Positions 52,845 to 63,044 of a DNA stretch of 64,000 nucleotides are shown one piece after another; position 1 is the stretch's first letter, and each line of letters begins with the position of its first letter. The stretch spans positions 23,000 through 86,999 of the forward strand of contig NZ_SCTW01000015.1 in the NCBI RefSeq assembly GCF_004322395.1. The letters are read 5' to 3'. Position numbers and translations under genes: made by a program. The notes under the pieces were generated by a model. It made no database searches. It saw nothing but the letters and a program-made list of their open reading frames with translations, and was not told where the DNA came from. The stretch is from Methylobacter sp. Lineage in GTDB: Bacteria > Pseudomonadota > Gammaproteobacteria > Methylococcales > Methylomonadaceae.

Positions 52845-53804
52845 ATGGATCATTTTAACGCGATCATCGGTCAATCTCCTGCATTGGATTCCTTAATCCG
52901 TAGCGCCAGAATCGTTGCAGCTACCGATGTCACAGTGTTGCTCAAAGGAGAAACAGGCACCGGCAAAGAAGTACTCGCCACTGCCATTCAACAGGCCGGC
53001 GCTCGTGCCAATAAAGCTTTTATTACCTTAAATTGTGCAGCATTGCCTGAAAGCCTGATCGAGTCGGAACTGTTCGGCCATAAAAAAGGTTCGTTTACAG
53101 GGGCCACATCCGACAAACAAGGCCTTTTCCAAGCAGCTGATGGCGGCACTCTGTTCCTTGATGAAATCAATTCATTGCCGTTGTCGATTCAGGCAAAATT
53201 ATTACGTTTTCTTGAATCCGGCGAATGTCTTGCGGTCGGGGAAGTTAAACCTTATAAAGTCGATGTCCGCGTTATTTCTGCAACGAACACAGACCTAAAC
53301 AAGCAAATCGAAGCTGGCGAATTCAGATCGGATTTGTACTTTCGTTTGAATGTCGTGCCTTTAGAGTTACCGCCACTAGCACAACGCACTGAAGATATTG
53401 AGCCGCTGATCAAGCACTTTCTGGACATCTTCCAGAACACGCATGCACTAACTGCTCCTAAATTCAGCAAGCAGGCTTTAAAAACACTAAAAACCTACTC
53501 ATGGCCGGGCAATATTCGTGAATTACGCAATGTGTGCGAAAGGCTCAGTATTTTATTAGCCGGTAAAGTTATCGAGCCGGAAAACCTTCCGTTTGAATTC
53601 ACAACCCAAAAAGCCGGTAATACGCCAGCAACAACCGACTTTACTCTGCCTGAGGCCGGTTTAAAGCTAGATACATTAGAAGCCGACTTAATACATCAAG
53701 CCTTGAACCGCACTAACGGCAATCGCAGCAAGTCCGCGAGATTGCTAGGCATCTCCCGCGACACCCTGCTTTACCGCATGCAAAAACACGGTTTTGCAAT
53801 ATAA
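52845..53804 (+). CDS. Sigma-54-dependent transcriptional activator without sensory domain
   Basis: 319 residues. The AAA+ domain begins almost at residue 1: Walker A GETGTGKE (about 35-42), the sigma-54 contact loop GSFTGA (GAFTGA variant), Walker [10 protein letters not shown] and the arginine-finger region follow. A Fis-type HTH closes the protein ([20 protein letters not shown]). No receiver, GAF or PAS domain precedes it, so control must come through partner proteins or expression level. Target genes are not identified. A terminator follows at 53814. Confidence 0.93.
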   Translation: MDHFNAIIGQSPALDSLIRSARIVAATDVTVLLKGETGTGKEVLATAIQQAGARANKAFITLNCAALPESLIESELFGHKKGSFTGATSDKQGLFQAADGGTLFLDEINSLPLSIQAKLLRFLESGECLAVGEVKPYKVDVRVISATNTDLNKQIEAGEFRSDLYFRLNVVPLELPPLAQRTEDIEPLIKHFLDIFQNTHALTAPKFSKQALKTLKTYSWPGNIRELRNVCERLSILLAGKVIEPENLPFEFTTQKAGNTPATTDFTLPEAGLKLDTLEADLIHQALNRTNGNRSKSARLLGISRDTLLYRMQKHGFAI

Positions 53805-53813
53805 GACTGTACA

Positions 53814-53845
53814 GCCTCTAAAAATCTTTTAGAGGCTTCTATTTT
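53814..53845 (+). terminator. Intrinsic terminator after the sigma-54 activator
   Basis: Perfect 10-bp stem GCCTCTAAAA / TTTTAGAGGC with a 3-nt loop, followed by TTCTATTTTT. It can also serve pdxJ from the opposite side only poorly, as the T-run is on the plus strand. Confidence 0.85.
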
Positions 53846-53909
53846 TCAAGTATTTTAAAAATCAATCGCGCTGTTGCACAAATCCGCCGGGAGCGGATTT
53901 GCATTTACC

Positions 53910-54674
53910 CTAAGGGTGCCGGGCAGGACAGCCCTGCATGAATCTTGCATTGCGCATGACTTGCTTTAAATCCCTGACAGTCTTGGCCAATCCCGAAAAC
54001 ACGGCCTGTGCAATAATCGAATGGCCAATATTAAGCTCGACTATTTGCGGTAGCGCGCATATCGCTTCAACATTATAAAAATTCAGACCATGTCCCGCGT
54101 TAACTTGCAATCCGGCACTATGCGCATAAACAGCCGCTTTCCTGATACGCTCCAGTTCTTCGGCTTGCTGTTGCGGGGTAGTTGCATCAGCATAACATCC
54201 GGTATGCAATTCAACTACCGGCGCTCCGGCTTTGACCGCAGCATCAATCTGCATTTCATCGGGATCGATAAACAGCGACACTTCAACACCTGCGTTTGCT
54301 AATTCATCACAGGCCCACTGTAGACGATGTAGATTACCGGCGACATCCAGTCCACCTTCAGTAGTCAACTCCTCCCGTTTTTCGGGTACCAGACAGCAAG
54401 CATAGGGCTGTACTTTCACAGCGATGCCGACCATTTCATCGGTGACCGCCATTTCCATATTCAGCCGAGTATGCAGCATGTCCTTTAATAAATAGATGTC
54501 CCTGTCCTGAATATGCCGCCGGTCTTCCCGCAAATGCGCGGTAATGCCGTCGGCGCCAGCCTGCTCTGCAACGAGTGCTGCCTGGACCGGTTCAGGATAA
54601 CGCGTACCTCTGGCCTGTCTCAAGGTGGCTACGTGATCGATATTCACGCCTAATAGGATCTGTGATTTATTCAT
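53910..54674 (-). CDS. pdxJ: Pyridoxine 5'-phosphate synthase PdxJ
   Basis: 254 residues. The TIM barrel shows [17 protein letters not shown] at the N-terminus, [18 protein letters not shown] (phosphate and catalytic residues), VSLFIDP and [12 protein letters not shown]. It condenses deoxyxylulose phosphate with aminoacetone phosphate derivatives to form vitamin B6. It stands at the end of the lepA-to-pdxJ block; the last residues (PARHP) suggest a short extra tail. Confidence 0.97.
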   Translation of the reverse strand: MNKSQILLGVNIDHVATLRQARGTRYPEPVQAALVAEQAGADGITAHLREDRRHIQDRDIYLLKDMLHTRLNMEMAVTDEMVGIAVKVQPYACCLVPEKREELTTEGGLDVAGNLHRLQWACDELANAGVEVSLFIDPDEMQIDAAVKAGAPVVELHTGCYADATTPQQQAEELERIRKAAVYAHSAGLQVNAGHGLNFYNVEAICALPQIVELNIGHSIIAQAVFSGLAKTVRDLKQVMRNARFMQGCPARHP

Positions 54675-54801
54675 TTTAGTGTGTTTGTGATTTTATAATG
54701 GAACGCGGATAACGCAGATCATTATGATCTGTAATATTTTTCTACTTATCGACCAAAGGCGAAAGACGAAGGGCAAAAAACAAGCTTCACCATGGTCGGT
54801 C

Positions 54802-55581
54802 TTAGCCTTTAGCCTTTAGCCTTTCGTCTACCTGTTGAGCGGTAGCGAAGACTTTACTAATAACGGCCCGGCTTTTAAGCTCCCTACCCTGTAAATAAAC
54901 ATCAATAACCATCCTCATCAATATTTTTGCTTCGTTTAAAACTTGCGGTTCGGTTAGCTCCCTGGCGCTTAACGCCAGCAAGGTTTTGCCTGAAAACCGC
55001 CCATTAACAACCTCAATCGGCCCTTGGCCTACGTTGAAACCGTATTTTTTTAATGAATCAATCGGCTTTTCATTGTTGTCGTATTCCAACTGCAAACCAT
55101 AGCCAGCACATTCGAGCAGATTAAGCTCAAACAGCCTCAATACCGATTCGATATTGGATGCAACCGCCAGAGAAGATAAACACTCACTGTAATAGTCGAA
55201 TACTTCCGGATGGGGGTCGTATTTATGCAAAAAATGGCCGACCAGTTCATTGATATAAAAACCGCAATACAGCGCAAGCCCCTTGATCTCGCTAAACGGC
55301 TGAATTATATCGGAGTGTATGCCACCGGCTGGTCGGAAACCGGCGCGGCGTTCGACATCGGTCAAGGTTTTCAACTCGGCCTTGCCGATATAGGAAATAG
55401 ACAGCGGAATAAAAGGTTGCAGTATTCCTGCTGTTTTGGACTTAGATTTTCTTACGCCTTTTGCCAGCAAGGAAATGCGGCCGAAATCCTTGGTTAACGC
55501 ATCAATAATCAAGCTGGTTTCCCGGTATTTGCGCTGCTGCAATATAAAAGCAGGCTGCAAATAAACTGCGGATTCAGTCAT
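54802..55581 (-). CDS. recO: DNA repair protein RecO
   Basis: 259 residues with the RecO N-terminal OB fold (AFILQQRKYRETSLIIDALTKDFG in the start region, LLAKGVRKSKSK) and the helical C-terminal domain. RecO loads RecA on SSB-coated DNA with RecR. The start overlaps the era stop by 8 bp. The 3' flank up to pdxJ holds short CTTTAGC repeats and a half palindrome at 54701. Confidence 0.94.
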   Translation of the reverse strand: MTESAVYLQPAFILQQRKYRETSLIIDALTKDFGRISLLAKGVRKSKSKTAGILQPFIPLSISYIGKAELKTLTDVERRAGFRPAGGIHSDIIQPFSEIKGLALYCGFYINELVGHFLHKYDPHPEVFDYYSECLSSLAVASNIESVLRLFELNLLECAGYGLQLEYDNNEKPIDSLKKYGFNVGQGPIEVVNGRFSGKTLLALSARELTEPQVLNEAKILMRMVIDVYLQGRELKSRAVISKVFATAQQVDERLKAKG

Positions 55582-56455
55582 TAAAACCTAAACTTTGCAA
55601 GGCTCGTTCGCTATCCGACCAGCCTTTTTTAACTTTAACCCAAAGCTGTAAATAAACCTTCTGCCCGATCAGCTTTTCTATATCCTGCCGGGCATCGGTG
55701 CCGACTTTTTTCAGCATCTCGCCATCCTTGCCGATTACGATGTTCTTTTGGGTCAAGCGTTCCACCCAAATAATCGCGTATATTTTGGTGATGTAGGGTT
55801 TTTCTTCGTAGCGCTCAATCTCTACCGTAAGCGCATAAGGCAGCTCAGCGCCTAAACGTCTGGTCAGTTTTTCCCTGACAATTTCAGCGGCTAAAAAACG
55901 CTCGGACCGGTCGGTCACCTGATCTTCGGGATAGATCAAATCCCGTTCCGGCAACAGTTCCATAATCAAGCTTTCCAACTGATCGAGATTGGTTCGTTTT
56001 AACGCGGAAATCGGTATCAAATGTTTGAACGGAAACCGATGTTGAGCTTCATTAAAGAACGTCAAAATGGCTTCTTTGTCTGCGACCTTATCGACTTTGT
56101 TAACAGCAAGAATCACCGGCAACCCCGCCTGCTCCAGCTTTTTAAAGATGGCCTCATCATATTCATGCCAGGACAAACCGTCGATCAGCCAGACAATTAC
56201 ATCGACGCCCAGCAAGGTTGTTTCAGCGGTCCGGTTTAAATAACGGTTCAGCGCCCGCTTTTCACTGTTATGCATGCCCGGCGTATCCATATAAATGGCC
56301 TGCCCGGCGTCGGTGGTGTTTATGCCGAGAATTCGGTGCCGTGTAGTTTGCGGTTTGCGCGAAGTGATGCTGATTTTCTGCTTCAACAAATGATTCATCA
56401 ATGTTGATTTGCCGACATTGGGCCGCCCAATCAAGGCGACGAAACCACAATTCAT
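55574..56455 (-). CDS. era: GTPase Era
   Basis: 293 residues. G1 GRPNVGKST, G3 DTPGMH and G4 NKVDKV are seen in the N-terminal GTPase domain. The C-terminal KH domain contains IVIGKDGEMLKKVG, which binds the 3' end of 16S rRNA. Era assists 30S assembly. It overlaps rnc by 4 bp and recO by 8 bp. Confidence 0.97.
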   Translation of the reverse strand: MNCGFVALIGRPNVGKSTLMNHLLKQKISITSRKPQTTRHRILGINTTDAGQAIYMDTPGMHNSEKRALNRYLNRTAETTLLGVDVIVWLIDGLSWHEYDEAIFKKLEQAGLPVILAVNKVDKVADKEAILTFFNEAQHRFPFKHLIPISALKRTNLDQLESLIMELLPERDLIYPEDQVTDRSERFLAAEIVREKLTRRLGAELPYALTVEIERYEEKPYITKIYAIIWVERLTQKNIVIGKDGEMLKKVGTDARQDIEKLIGQKVYLQLWVKVKKGWSDSERALQSLGFND

Positions 56456-57135
56456 TTATTGTCCTTACTTAATAATTCGAGCATAAGCTCCGCCGCCGAC
56501 TGCTCGGCTTTTTTTCTGGAGTTTCCTGTGCCAATGCAAAACTCCGTTGTTAACGATATTGTACATTTAACTTTGAAAGTCTGTTCATGTGCAAGCCCGG
56601 ACATGGACATTAACGTATAATCCGGCAAATCCAGTTTTTTGGATTGCATCAGTTCCTGCAATTGAGTTTTAGGATCTTTCTGCCAATTATCCAAAGACAA
56701 ACTTTTCAGTTTTTCCGCAAACAATTGCAATATCCATTGCTGGCAAGCATCCATGCCTTGATCGCTGTATAAGGCGCCTATAATAGCTTCCAGTGCATCG
56801 GACAAAATGGAATCTCGGCGAAACCCGCCACTCTTCAACTCGCCCGAACCCAGCAGCAAATAGTCGCCAAGTTGTTGCTTTCTGGCTAGCTCCGCCAACG
56901 AACTCTGATTGACAAGACTCGCTCTTAACCGGCTTAAGACGCCTTCACTGGCGACGGGAAATAACTCATATAACTTTTGGGCTATAACAAAACCCAAAAT
57001 TGAATCGCCCAAAAACTCCAACCGTTCATTATTATTCGACCCGGCACTTCGATGTGTTAAAGCCGTGGTAAAAAGCTGCGGATTATTAAACGTGAGACCC
57101 AGCTTTTTACACAGATCTTCGGGCTTTTTTATCAC
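56452..57135 (-). CDS. rnc: Ribonuclease III
   Basis: 227 residues. The RNase III signature NERLEFLGDSILG carries the metal-binding Glu and Asp residues, and the second acidic cluster is in DALEAIIGALY. The double-stranded RNA-binding domain spans the last 70 residues. It processes rRNA and mRNA. It overlaps the DUF4845 gene by 4 bp. Confidence 0.97.
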   Translation of the reverse strand: MIKKPEDLCKKLGLTFNNPQLFTTALTHRSAGSNNNERLEFLGDSILGFVIAQKLYELFPVASEGVLSRLRASLVNQSSLAELARKQQLGDYLLLGSGELKSGGFRRDSILSDALEAIIGALYSDQGMDACQQWILQLFAEKLKSLSLDNWQKDPKTQLQELMQSKKLDLPDYTLMSMSGLAHEQTFKVKCTISLTTEFCIGTGNSRKKAEQSAAELMLELLSKDNK

Positions 57136-57509
57136 TCCTGACCGGCCTCGACAGTATCGTGAAATTCGGCTAAAGCACTCAGGTTACCGACCAAGTTCAC
57201 AACAGTCTCGTACTCGATGTCCACTTTTACATAATTACCATGCTTGATAACTTTAATATTATCTTGTTTGACATCATAGACATAATTGATGGCAAAGCGC
57301 TTATTCAAGCTGTCCCTGATTTCAAACTCACCTTTTGATGCAAGATCAGGAGTTGCTTTTAAAGCCTCCAAGGCACTCGTTACCTTGCCGTGATCCAGGT
57401 AAATCGGAACTATTTTAAGTGTTAATAAGACAAAAAAACCGATGAGCCCCAGAATAAATAAAATCGATATCAAGGTCAGCCCTTGCTGGCGGTTAGGCGA
57501 TAAATTCAT
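57132..57509 (-). CDS. DUF4845 family membrane protein
   Basis: 125 residues. An N-terminal amphipathic start and one helix (GLTLISILFILGLIGFFVLLTL) resemble a type IV pilin-like prepilin segment, followed by a small globular domain with a long middle helix. The family sits between lepB and rnc in many gammaproteobacteria, with unknown function. It shares translational overlap with rnc. Confidence 0.9.
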   Translation of the reverse strand: MNLSPNRQQGLTLISILFILGLIGFFVLLTLKIVPIYLDHGKVTSALEALKATPDLASKGEFEIRDSLNKRFAINYVYDVKQDNIKVIKHGNYVKVDIEYETVVNLVGNLSALAEFHDTVEAGQE

Positions 57510-57600
57510 TTTTTTCTCCAGATGTTTTATTAAAAGAAATAAGTAAAGCTTCCGCTCCTGCTAACGCTCCTTACTTACATCCATGTAAGTATAGTGCAGT

Positions 57601-58383
57601 TTAATTCAACACTGTGCCGATACGATCAAACCCTATACCTTTATGTTGCCAGTCCCAACTCATCCAGATAAAAAAGGCCTGTCCAACCAGGTTTTCTTCA
57701 GGAACCGTACCCCAATAACGGCTATCATTGCTGTTATCGCGGTTATCGCCCATCACAAAATAACTCCCTTGCGGCACCACATAAACGCCTTCGGCAGAAG
57801 CCGCCCCATTTCTAATTAAAATACTATGCTCAACGCCGGTTAAGTCTTCTAATAAGTGCTCATTCCCGGTCATATCCTCACCTTGGCCTACGCCCTGATA
57901 GCGTCCCAACGAAACCTGCTTGATAGGTAGGCCGTTGATATGCAACTTCTTATCATAATAAGCGATTTTATCGCCCGGCAAGCCAATTACACGCTTTATA
58001 TAATCGACAGTTGGGTCTTTAGGATAACGAAAAACGACAATATCTCCGCGCTTAGGCTCATTCCGTTCAATGATCTTTTTATTTACAACTGGTAAACGTA
58101 TTCCATAGGCGAATTTATTCACCAGAATAAAATCGCCTATCAATAAACTCGGCATCATTGATGCTGAAGGTATGCGAAAAGGCTCGGCTATGAATGAACG
58201 CAGCAATAACACAATCAGCACAACCGGAAAAAAAGAGCGCGCATACTCTACCAGTATGGGTTCATTTTCTTCATCGAAAACCTCCCCTCTTAATTTAAGT
58301 ACCAATAAATATCCACCCCAAATTACACCGGTAACCAGCGTGGCGACGACAAGAAAAAAGGAAAAATCGTAGTCCATGTTCAT
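57601..58383 (-). CDS. lepB: Signal peptidase I LepB
   Basis: 260 residues. Two N-terminal membrane helices precede the catalytic Ser in RIPSASMMPSLLIGDFI (about residue 74) and the general-base Lys in YIKRVIGLPGDKI (about residue 129). GDNRDNSNDSRYWG ends the conserved boxes. It cleaves Sec and Tat signal peptides at the periplasmic face. It lies 63 bp after lepA. A small inverted repeat (TAAGTAA/TTACTTA) lies at its 3' side. Confidence 0.97.
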   Translation of the reverse strand: MNMDYDFSFFLVVATLVTGVIWGGYLLVLKLRGEVFDEENEPILVEYARSFFPVVLIVLLLRSFIAEPFRIPSASMMPSLLIGDFILVNKFAYGIRLPVVNKKIIERNEPKRGDIVVFRYPKDPTVDYIKRVIGLPGDKIAYYDKKLHINGLPIKQVSLGRYQGVGQGEDMTGNEHLLEDLTGVEHSILIRNGAASAEGVYVVPQGSYFVMGDNRDNSNDSRYWGTVPEENLVGQAFFIWMSWDWQHKGIGFDRIGTVLN

Positions 58384-58446
58384 ATCTTAATAATGTAGGG
58401 GCAATCCCTTGTGGTTGCCTTGGTGCATAAAGGTTTAAAAACAGAG

Positions 58447-60246
58447 TTATTCTTTGTTAAGCTGCAAAACCGCCAAGAATGCCTCTTGAGGAATCTCAAT
58501 ATTACCTACCTGTTTCATTCGTTTCTTCCCGGCTTTTTGTTTTTCGAGCAATTTTTTCTTACGGCTAATATCGCCGCCGTAACATTTCGCGATCACATTT
58601 TTTCTCATCGCTTTTACGGTTGATCGAGCAATAATCTTAGAGCCAATAGCTGCCTGTATTGCAACTTCATACATTTGCCGCGGTATCAGGTCTTTCATTT
58701 TTTCGACCAGGTCCCGTCCACGGTTATGGCTTAGATCGCGATGTACGATAATAGATAGAGCATCCACTTTTTCGGAATTAATCAACACGTCCAACTTGAC
58801 CAGCTCGGCTGTTTGAAAACGTAAAAACTCGTAGTCAAACGATGCAAAGCCACGGCTCACCGACTTTAATCGATCAAAGAAATCCAGCACCACTTCGCTC
58901 AGCGGCATTTCATAATGCAATGACACTTGCCTACCGACGTATTGCATATCTTTCTGCACGCCACGCTTTTCAATACACAGCGTAATTACGCCGCCCAGAT
59001 AGGTTTGCGGCACCAGGATATTGGCCCGGATAATAGGTTCCCTGATTTCCCTGACTGTCCCCATATCCGGCAGCTTGGCCGGATTGTCAATCATCAGGAC
59101 CTGATCATTTTGAGTAATGACTTCATAGATAACGGTAGGCGCTGTCGTAATCAGATCGACGTCGTATTCTCTTTCCAATCGTTCCTGCACAATCTCCATA
59201 TGTAACATACCGAGAAAGCCGCAGCGGAAACCGAAACCCAAAGCCTGGGACGTTTCGGGTTCAAAGTGCAAGGACGCATCATTGAGGTTTAACTTGTTAA
59301 GCGCCTCGCGCAAATCTTCGTAATGATCCGAACTGACCGGATACAATCCGGCAAAAACGCGCGGTTGAACTCTTTGAAATCCGGTAAGTTGCTCGGCAGC
59401 CGGTTTATCCGTCCAAGTAATGGTATCGCCGACCGGCGCACCGAAAATATCTTTAATGCCAGCCACGACAAAACCGACTTCGCCGGTGTTTAACACTTCT
59501 TTTTCCAGACGTTTTGGTGTGAAAACACCGACTTTCTCGGCGATAAACGACTTGCCGGTAGACATGATGGTGATCTTTTGTTTTCTGCGGATACTGCCAT
59601 GCACAATCCTGACCAGCGACACCACGCCTAAATAACTATCGAACCAGGAATCGATAATCAAAGCCTGTAACGGACCGTCTATATCGCCTTGCGGTGGAGG
59701 AATCTTAAGCACCAGTTGTTCCAGCACATCTTCAACACCCAAGCCGGTTTTAGCGCTGATCATCAGCGCCTCGTCGGCCGGAATACCTATCACCTCTTCA
59801 ATTTCAGCTTGCACCCGCTCAGGCTCGGCAGAAGGCAAATCGATTTTGTTTAACACAGGCACCACTTCCAGCCCCTGCTCTATCGCCGTATAGCAGTTGG
59901 CAACGCTTTGCGCCTCAACACCCTGCGCAGCATCAACGACTAACAACGCGCCTTCGCAAGCCGCTAAAGACCTAGAAACCTCATAAGAAAAATCGACGTG
60001 CCCTGGGGTATCGATGAAATTAAGCTGATAGGTTTCACCGTCTTTCGCCTTGAAATCCAGCGTAACACTCTGCGCTTTAATCGTGATGCCTCGCTCTTTT
60101 TCAATATCCATCGAATCAAGCACTTGTGCGGACATTTCTCTAGCACTTAAGCCACCGCAGATTTGGATAAAACGGTCCGCAAGCGTCGATTTACCATGAT
60201 CGATATGCGCGATAATGGAAAAATTTCTTATATGTTTTAAATCCAC
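58447..60246 (-). CDS. lepA: Elongation factor 4 (LepA)
   Basis: 599 residues of the translational GTPase family. G1 [10 protein letters not shown]3 DTPGHVD and G4 NKIDLP are in the N-domain; the LepA-specific C-terminal domain contains [23 protein letters not shown] (in two parts). It acts on ribosomes, affecting initiation and back-translocation under stress. It is the first gene of the block ending with pdxJ. Confidence 0.98.
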   Translation of the reverse strand: MDLKHIRNFSIIAHIDHGKSTLADRFIQICGGLSAREMSAQVLDSMDIEKERGITIKAQSVTLDFKAKDGETYQLNFIDTPGHVDFSYEVSRSLAACEGALLVVDAAQGVEAQSVANCYTAIEQGLEVVPVLNKIDLPSAEPERVQAEIEEVIGIPADEALMISAKTGLGVEDVLEQLVLKIPPPQGDIDGPLQALIIDSWFDSYLGVVSLVRIVHGSIRRKQKITIMSTGKSFIAEKVGVFTPKRLEKEVLNTGEVGFVVAGIKDIFGAPVGDTITWTDKPAAEQLTGFQRVQPRVFAGLYPVSSDHYEDLREALNKLNLNDASLHFEPETSQALGFGFRCGFLGMLHMEIVQERLEREYDVDLITTAPTVIYEVITQNDQVLMIDNPAKLPDMGTVREIREPIIRANILVPQTYLGGVITLCIEKRGVQKDMQYVGRQVSLHYEMPLSEVVLDFFDRLKSVSRGFASFDYEFLRFQTAELVKLDVLINSEKVDALSIIVHRDLSHNRGRDLVEKMKDLIPRQMYEVAIQAAIGSKIIARSTVKAMRKNVIAKCYGGDISRKKKLLEKQKAGKKRMKQVGNIEIPQEAFLAVLQLNKE

Positions 60247-60482
60247 TTATATTTCTACTTGTTGTAATAGTATTAATGCATCGTGCCAAACATTGCCAAT
60301 TAAGTAGAGCCACTGCCTTACACCACTTGCCATGATTGTATTTGCACACTTTAAATTTTAGCTGGGCATTGTAACAGATTTAGCGCCACTCAAAGTCTAC
60401 TTTCACCATCAATCTCGGAGAGCCGTCTTCGTGTTCGGCTATATCTTGCATTGGTTGCTCCAGGCGGATTCATCGCCATCAA
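60247..60482. other. Intergenic region upstream of lepA
   Basis: 236 bp without a convincing gene. A short minus-strand frame at about 60376-60447 (MQDIAEHEDGSPRLMVKVDF and a stop) may be a remnant; it is too short to call. Promoter elements for lepA are expected here but not identified with confidence. Confidence 0.4.
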
Positions 60483-61277
60483 TCATTGAGCGGTTGAAGT
60501 CGCGCTCATGATTACTCCCAGCCAGCTGTATATCCGCTTTACAAGCAAGCCTTCATCATGAAGATAAGTATGGCCTTCATCGTTAATTTTAATCTGCCGG
60601 TAAACCTCATTTTCTTTTGCCGCTAAGCGCCGGTCTCTGGCGCTTTCTGTAACGTCTGGCACGTCTAATGCACCATAAATATCCAGCATTGGAATCTTGA
60701 CTTTCTTGATAAACTCGAGCGTCTGAGCAGTTTTATTTTCGGTTGCAGGGACCGGCAGACTAATGGTCACCAGTGCTTTAATATCCGCCGTCCGCTCACT
60801 CAAGGCATAAGCAGCCATCAGCCCGCCTAAACCATACCCAACCAAAACAATATTTTCTGCGCCACTGTTTCTTGCATAATTAATTCCGGCCTGAATTCGA
60901 GCCGCCGCCTCTGGAAATAACGCATAATATTCTTCTTTTTCAACGCCTATTTCCCTAAGCGGCATTTGCAGTGAAAGCGTTGCCCAGTTATGTTCGGGTA
61001 AAAAAACCCTCAAACCGTAAATCAGGTGTTGCTGATCGGGATGTCCCCCCATATCATGGAGAATGATAACAGTGTCTTTACTAGTGTTTTTTTCTGTTTC
61101 CGTATACAGGCCGAGAAATTTTTTTCCTTCGGACTCAAGCCAGATCGTCTTGCCCATTGCCAGCGTCTTATTAATGCTTTCAGCAAATTCGATTTCCCGC
61201 TTTTCATCGCTAGCCCGGCACACGTCTGCTGAAAAGTGAGCCACGCAAAGAACAAAAACAAAAAAGCTGAGCTTCAT
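60483..61277 (-). CDS. DUF3530-like periplasmic alpha/beta-hydrolase-fold protein
   Basis: 264 residues with a signal peptide (FVFVLCVAHFSADVCRA). The hydrolase fold shows VIILHDMGGHPDQQ and the nucleophile-elbow sequence VGYGLGG. The usual Ser of GxSxG is Gly here, so ordinary esterase catalysis is unlikely; DUF3530 members often show this change. The C-terminal DEGHTYLH has a His in the normal position. It overlaps the perM-like gene by 4 bp. Function unknown. Confidence 0.8.
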   Translation of the reverse strand: MKLSFFVFVLCVAHFSADVCRASDEKREIEFAESINKTLAMGKTIWLESEGKKFLGLYTETEKNTSKDTVIILHDMGGHPDQQHLIYGLRVFLPEHNWATLSLQMPLREIGVEKEEYYALFPEAAARIQAGINYARNSGAENIVLVGYGLGGLMAAYALSERTADIKALVTISLPVPATENKTAQTLEFIKKVKIPMLDIYGALDVPDVTESARDRRLAAKENEVYRQIKINDEGHTYLHDEGLLVKRIYSWLGVIMSATSTAQ

Positions 61278-62329
61278 TGTCGGCCGTAAAAATCGCTGTA
61301 CCGATATAAATCATGCACATGCCGCAACAGCACCATAATGACCGAAGCGACAGGCAATGCCAGCAAAATGCCCAGAAAGCCGAATAGCTGACCACCGGCC
61401 AATACCGCAAACATGACGGCAACAGGATGCAAACCGATTTTGTCGCCGACCAGCATCGGTGTTAATACCATGCCTTCTAAGGATTGCCCGATGATAAAAA
61501 CAATCGCGACCGGTACCAGCTGTATTAGCTCATGATATTGCACCAAAGTCGCTACACAAGCCATAACAATACCAACGATTGAGCCCAGATACGGAACGAA
61601 ACTGACCAGTCCGGCCAGCATGCCTATCAACAAAGCCAAATCAAGGCCGGTTATCCACAGCCCAATACTGTAAATACAGCCTAAGGCCAACATGACATAG
61701 AACTGCCCTCGGACAAAAGCCGCCAATACTGTATCAACTTCTCCAGCGAGTTTAGAGGCGGTAGGCGCTACACGCCGGGGCAATAAGTCATGAACTTTGG
61801 CAACCAGGCCATCCCAATCACGTAATAAATAAAAAGTCACTACGGGAATTAACAGCAAGTTCATCAGCCATTCGGCTATCACTCCGCCGGAATGAGAAAC
61901 CGAGCTCATTATCGTCGCAGCAATGCCGCCCGCTTGCTCCCAGTGACCTTTAATAAGGTTAACAATCTGATTGAGGTTAATCGGCCTGATGCCTAGATGA
62001 AATCGCCTTTGCGTCCAAGGAATGACTGTTTCATTCAGCCATGTGACATAAGCGGGTAAGCTGCTCACAAAATGCTCGACCTGATATTCCAAAAGAGGGA
62101 CAAGCAGCAACAAGACCAAAACAAAGACCAGCGTCATCACCGAGAAAACCACCAACACAGCTTTGGTTCTGGATAATTGATAGGTTTCCAGCTTATCGGT
62201 CAGTGGATCGCCGAGGTAAGCCAGCATTGCCGCAAATGCAAACGGCATCAACACCGGCGCCAACAGGTAAACCAGCCAGGCAGCACCTGCGATAAAAGCA
62301 AAGACCAGCCATTTTTGCGAATCAGTCAT
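61274..62329 (-). CDS. PerM / AI-2E transporter family permease
   Basis: 351 residues with about eight membrane helices. The family motifs LYLPVLMPF-like start, FVPYLGSIVG, and the tail GQSLEGMVLTPMLVGDKIGLHPVAVMFAVLAGG (in parts) are clear. Characterised members export autoinducer-2 or act as Na+/H+ antiporters; I cannot choose between them. It is coupled with the DUF3530-like gene. Confidence 0.92.
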   Translation of the reverse strand: MTDSQKWLVFAFIAGAAWLVYLLAPVLMPFAFAAMLAYLGDPLTDKLETYQLSRTKAVLVVFSVMTLVFVLVLLLLVPLLEYQVEHFVSSLPAYVTWLNETVIPWTQRRFHLGIRPINLNQIVNLIKGHWEQAGGIAATIMSSVSHSGGVIAEWLMNLLLIPVVTFYLLRDWDGLVAKVHDLLPRRVAPTASKLAGEVDTVLAAFVRGQFYVMLALGCIYSIGLWITGLDLALLIGMLAGLVSFVPYLGSIVGIVMACVATLVQYHELIQLVPVAIVFIIGQSLEGMVLTPMLVGDKIGLHPVAVMFAVLAGGQLFGFLGILLALPVASVIMVLLRHVHDLYRYSDFYGRQ

Positions 62330-62372
62330 TACAACCCCTAATATAATATATGCCTATGTAAACTAGCACCGT

Positions 62373-63044
62373 TCAGTCACCCCCACCGCAGCCGCCCCCG
62401 CAACCACTGCTGCAACCGGACGAATCCCCAGAATCGGACACATCACCCGAACTGTCGGAAGAACCGCCGCAACCTGAAGAACAACCGATATGGCTGGCGC
62501 AATAACCGCCCGCTGGATTCTTTTTACAGTCTAGCTGATAAACAAAGCCATTATTTATATTTAACAAACCATCCATTGCAAAAATAAGCGGCAATCGAGC
62601 CGGTTTTTTAGGATTAATCTGCTCCAATGCACACGCCAACCGCCAAGATCGTTTAATGCCGTCCTTCGCAATATTCTGCGTAGACATGGCCTCGGCAGGC
62701 GTATGATGTAAAAAATGCCCCATCGCCTTAGTACAGAACTTTTCGTAAATACGGGTAAAAAGAATAAACTCATGCCAAGCGTCGTCAATGACTTGAGACG
62801 GCATCGATACCATGCGATTTTTAGCTTGGCGACAAATACGGAAATAGTCTCTCAAGCCTTGAAAAACCATATCAAGCTGCTGCTCGGTTAACTGGGGGTG
62901 CTTCTGTGACAATTTATGTCGTATACCTTTATGAAACTGATATCGCTCGATAAATTTAAGTTGCTTGACTTTATTAGCCCTAATTACAAAATAAAAAATA
63001 AGGCTCAGTACGACGGCGCTAATCAAAGGAAAAGATAAACTCAT
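62373..63044 (-). CDS. Membrane protein with glycine-rich-domain (GRDP)-like region and Cys/Gly/Ser tail
   Basis: 223 residues. One N-terminal helix (FPLISAVVLSLIFYFVI) anchors it. The middle segment PSQVIDDAWHEFILFTRIYEKFC and FLHHTP matches the D-x-x-WH segment of glycine-rich domain-containing proteins. The last 55 residues are almost only Gly, Ser, Cys and Asp (GCSSGCGGSSDSSGD and similar). The tail is low complexity and could bind metal. Function unknown. Confidence 0.75.
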   Translation of the reverse strand: MSLSFPLISAVVLSLIFYFVIRANKVKQLKFIERYQFHKGIRHKLSQKHPQLTEQQLDMVFQGLRDYFRICRQAKNRMVSMPSQVIDDAWHEFILFTRIYEKFCTKAMGHFLHHTPAEAMSTQNIAKDGIKRSWRLACALEQINPKKPARLPLIFAMDGLLNINNGFVYQLDCKKNPAGGYCASHIGCSSGCGGSSDSSGDVSDSGDSSGCSSGCGGGCGGGD

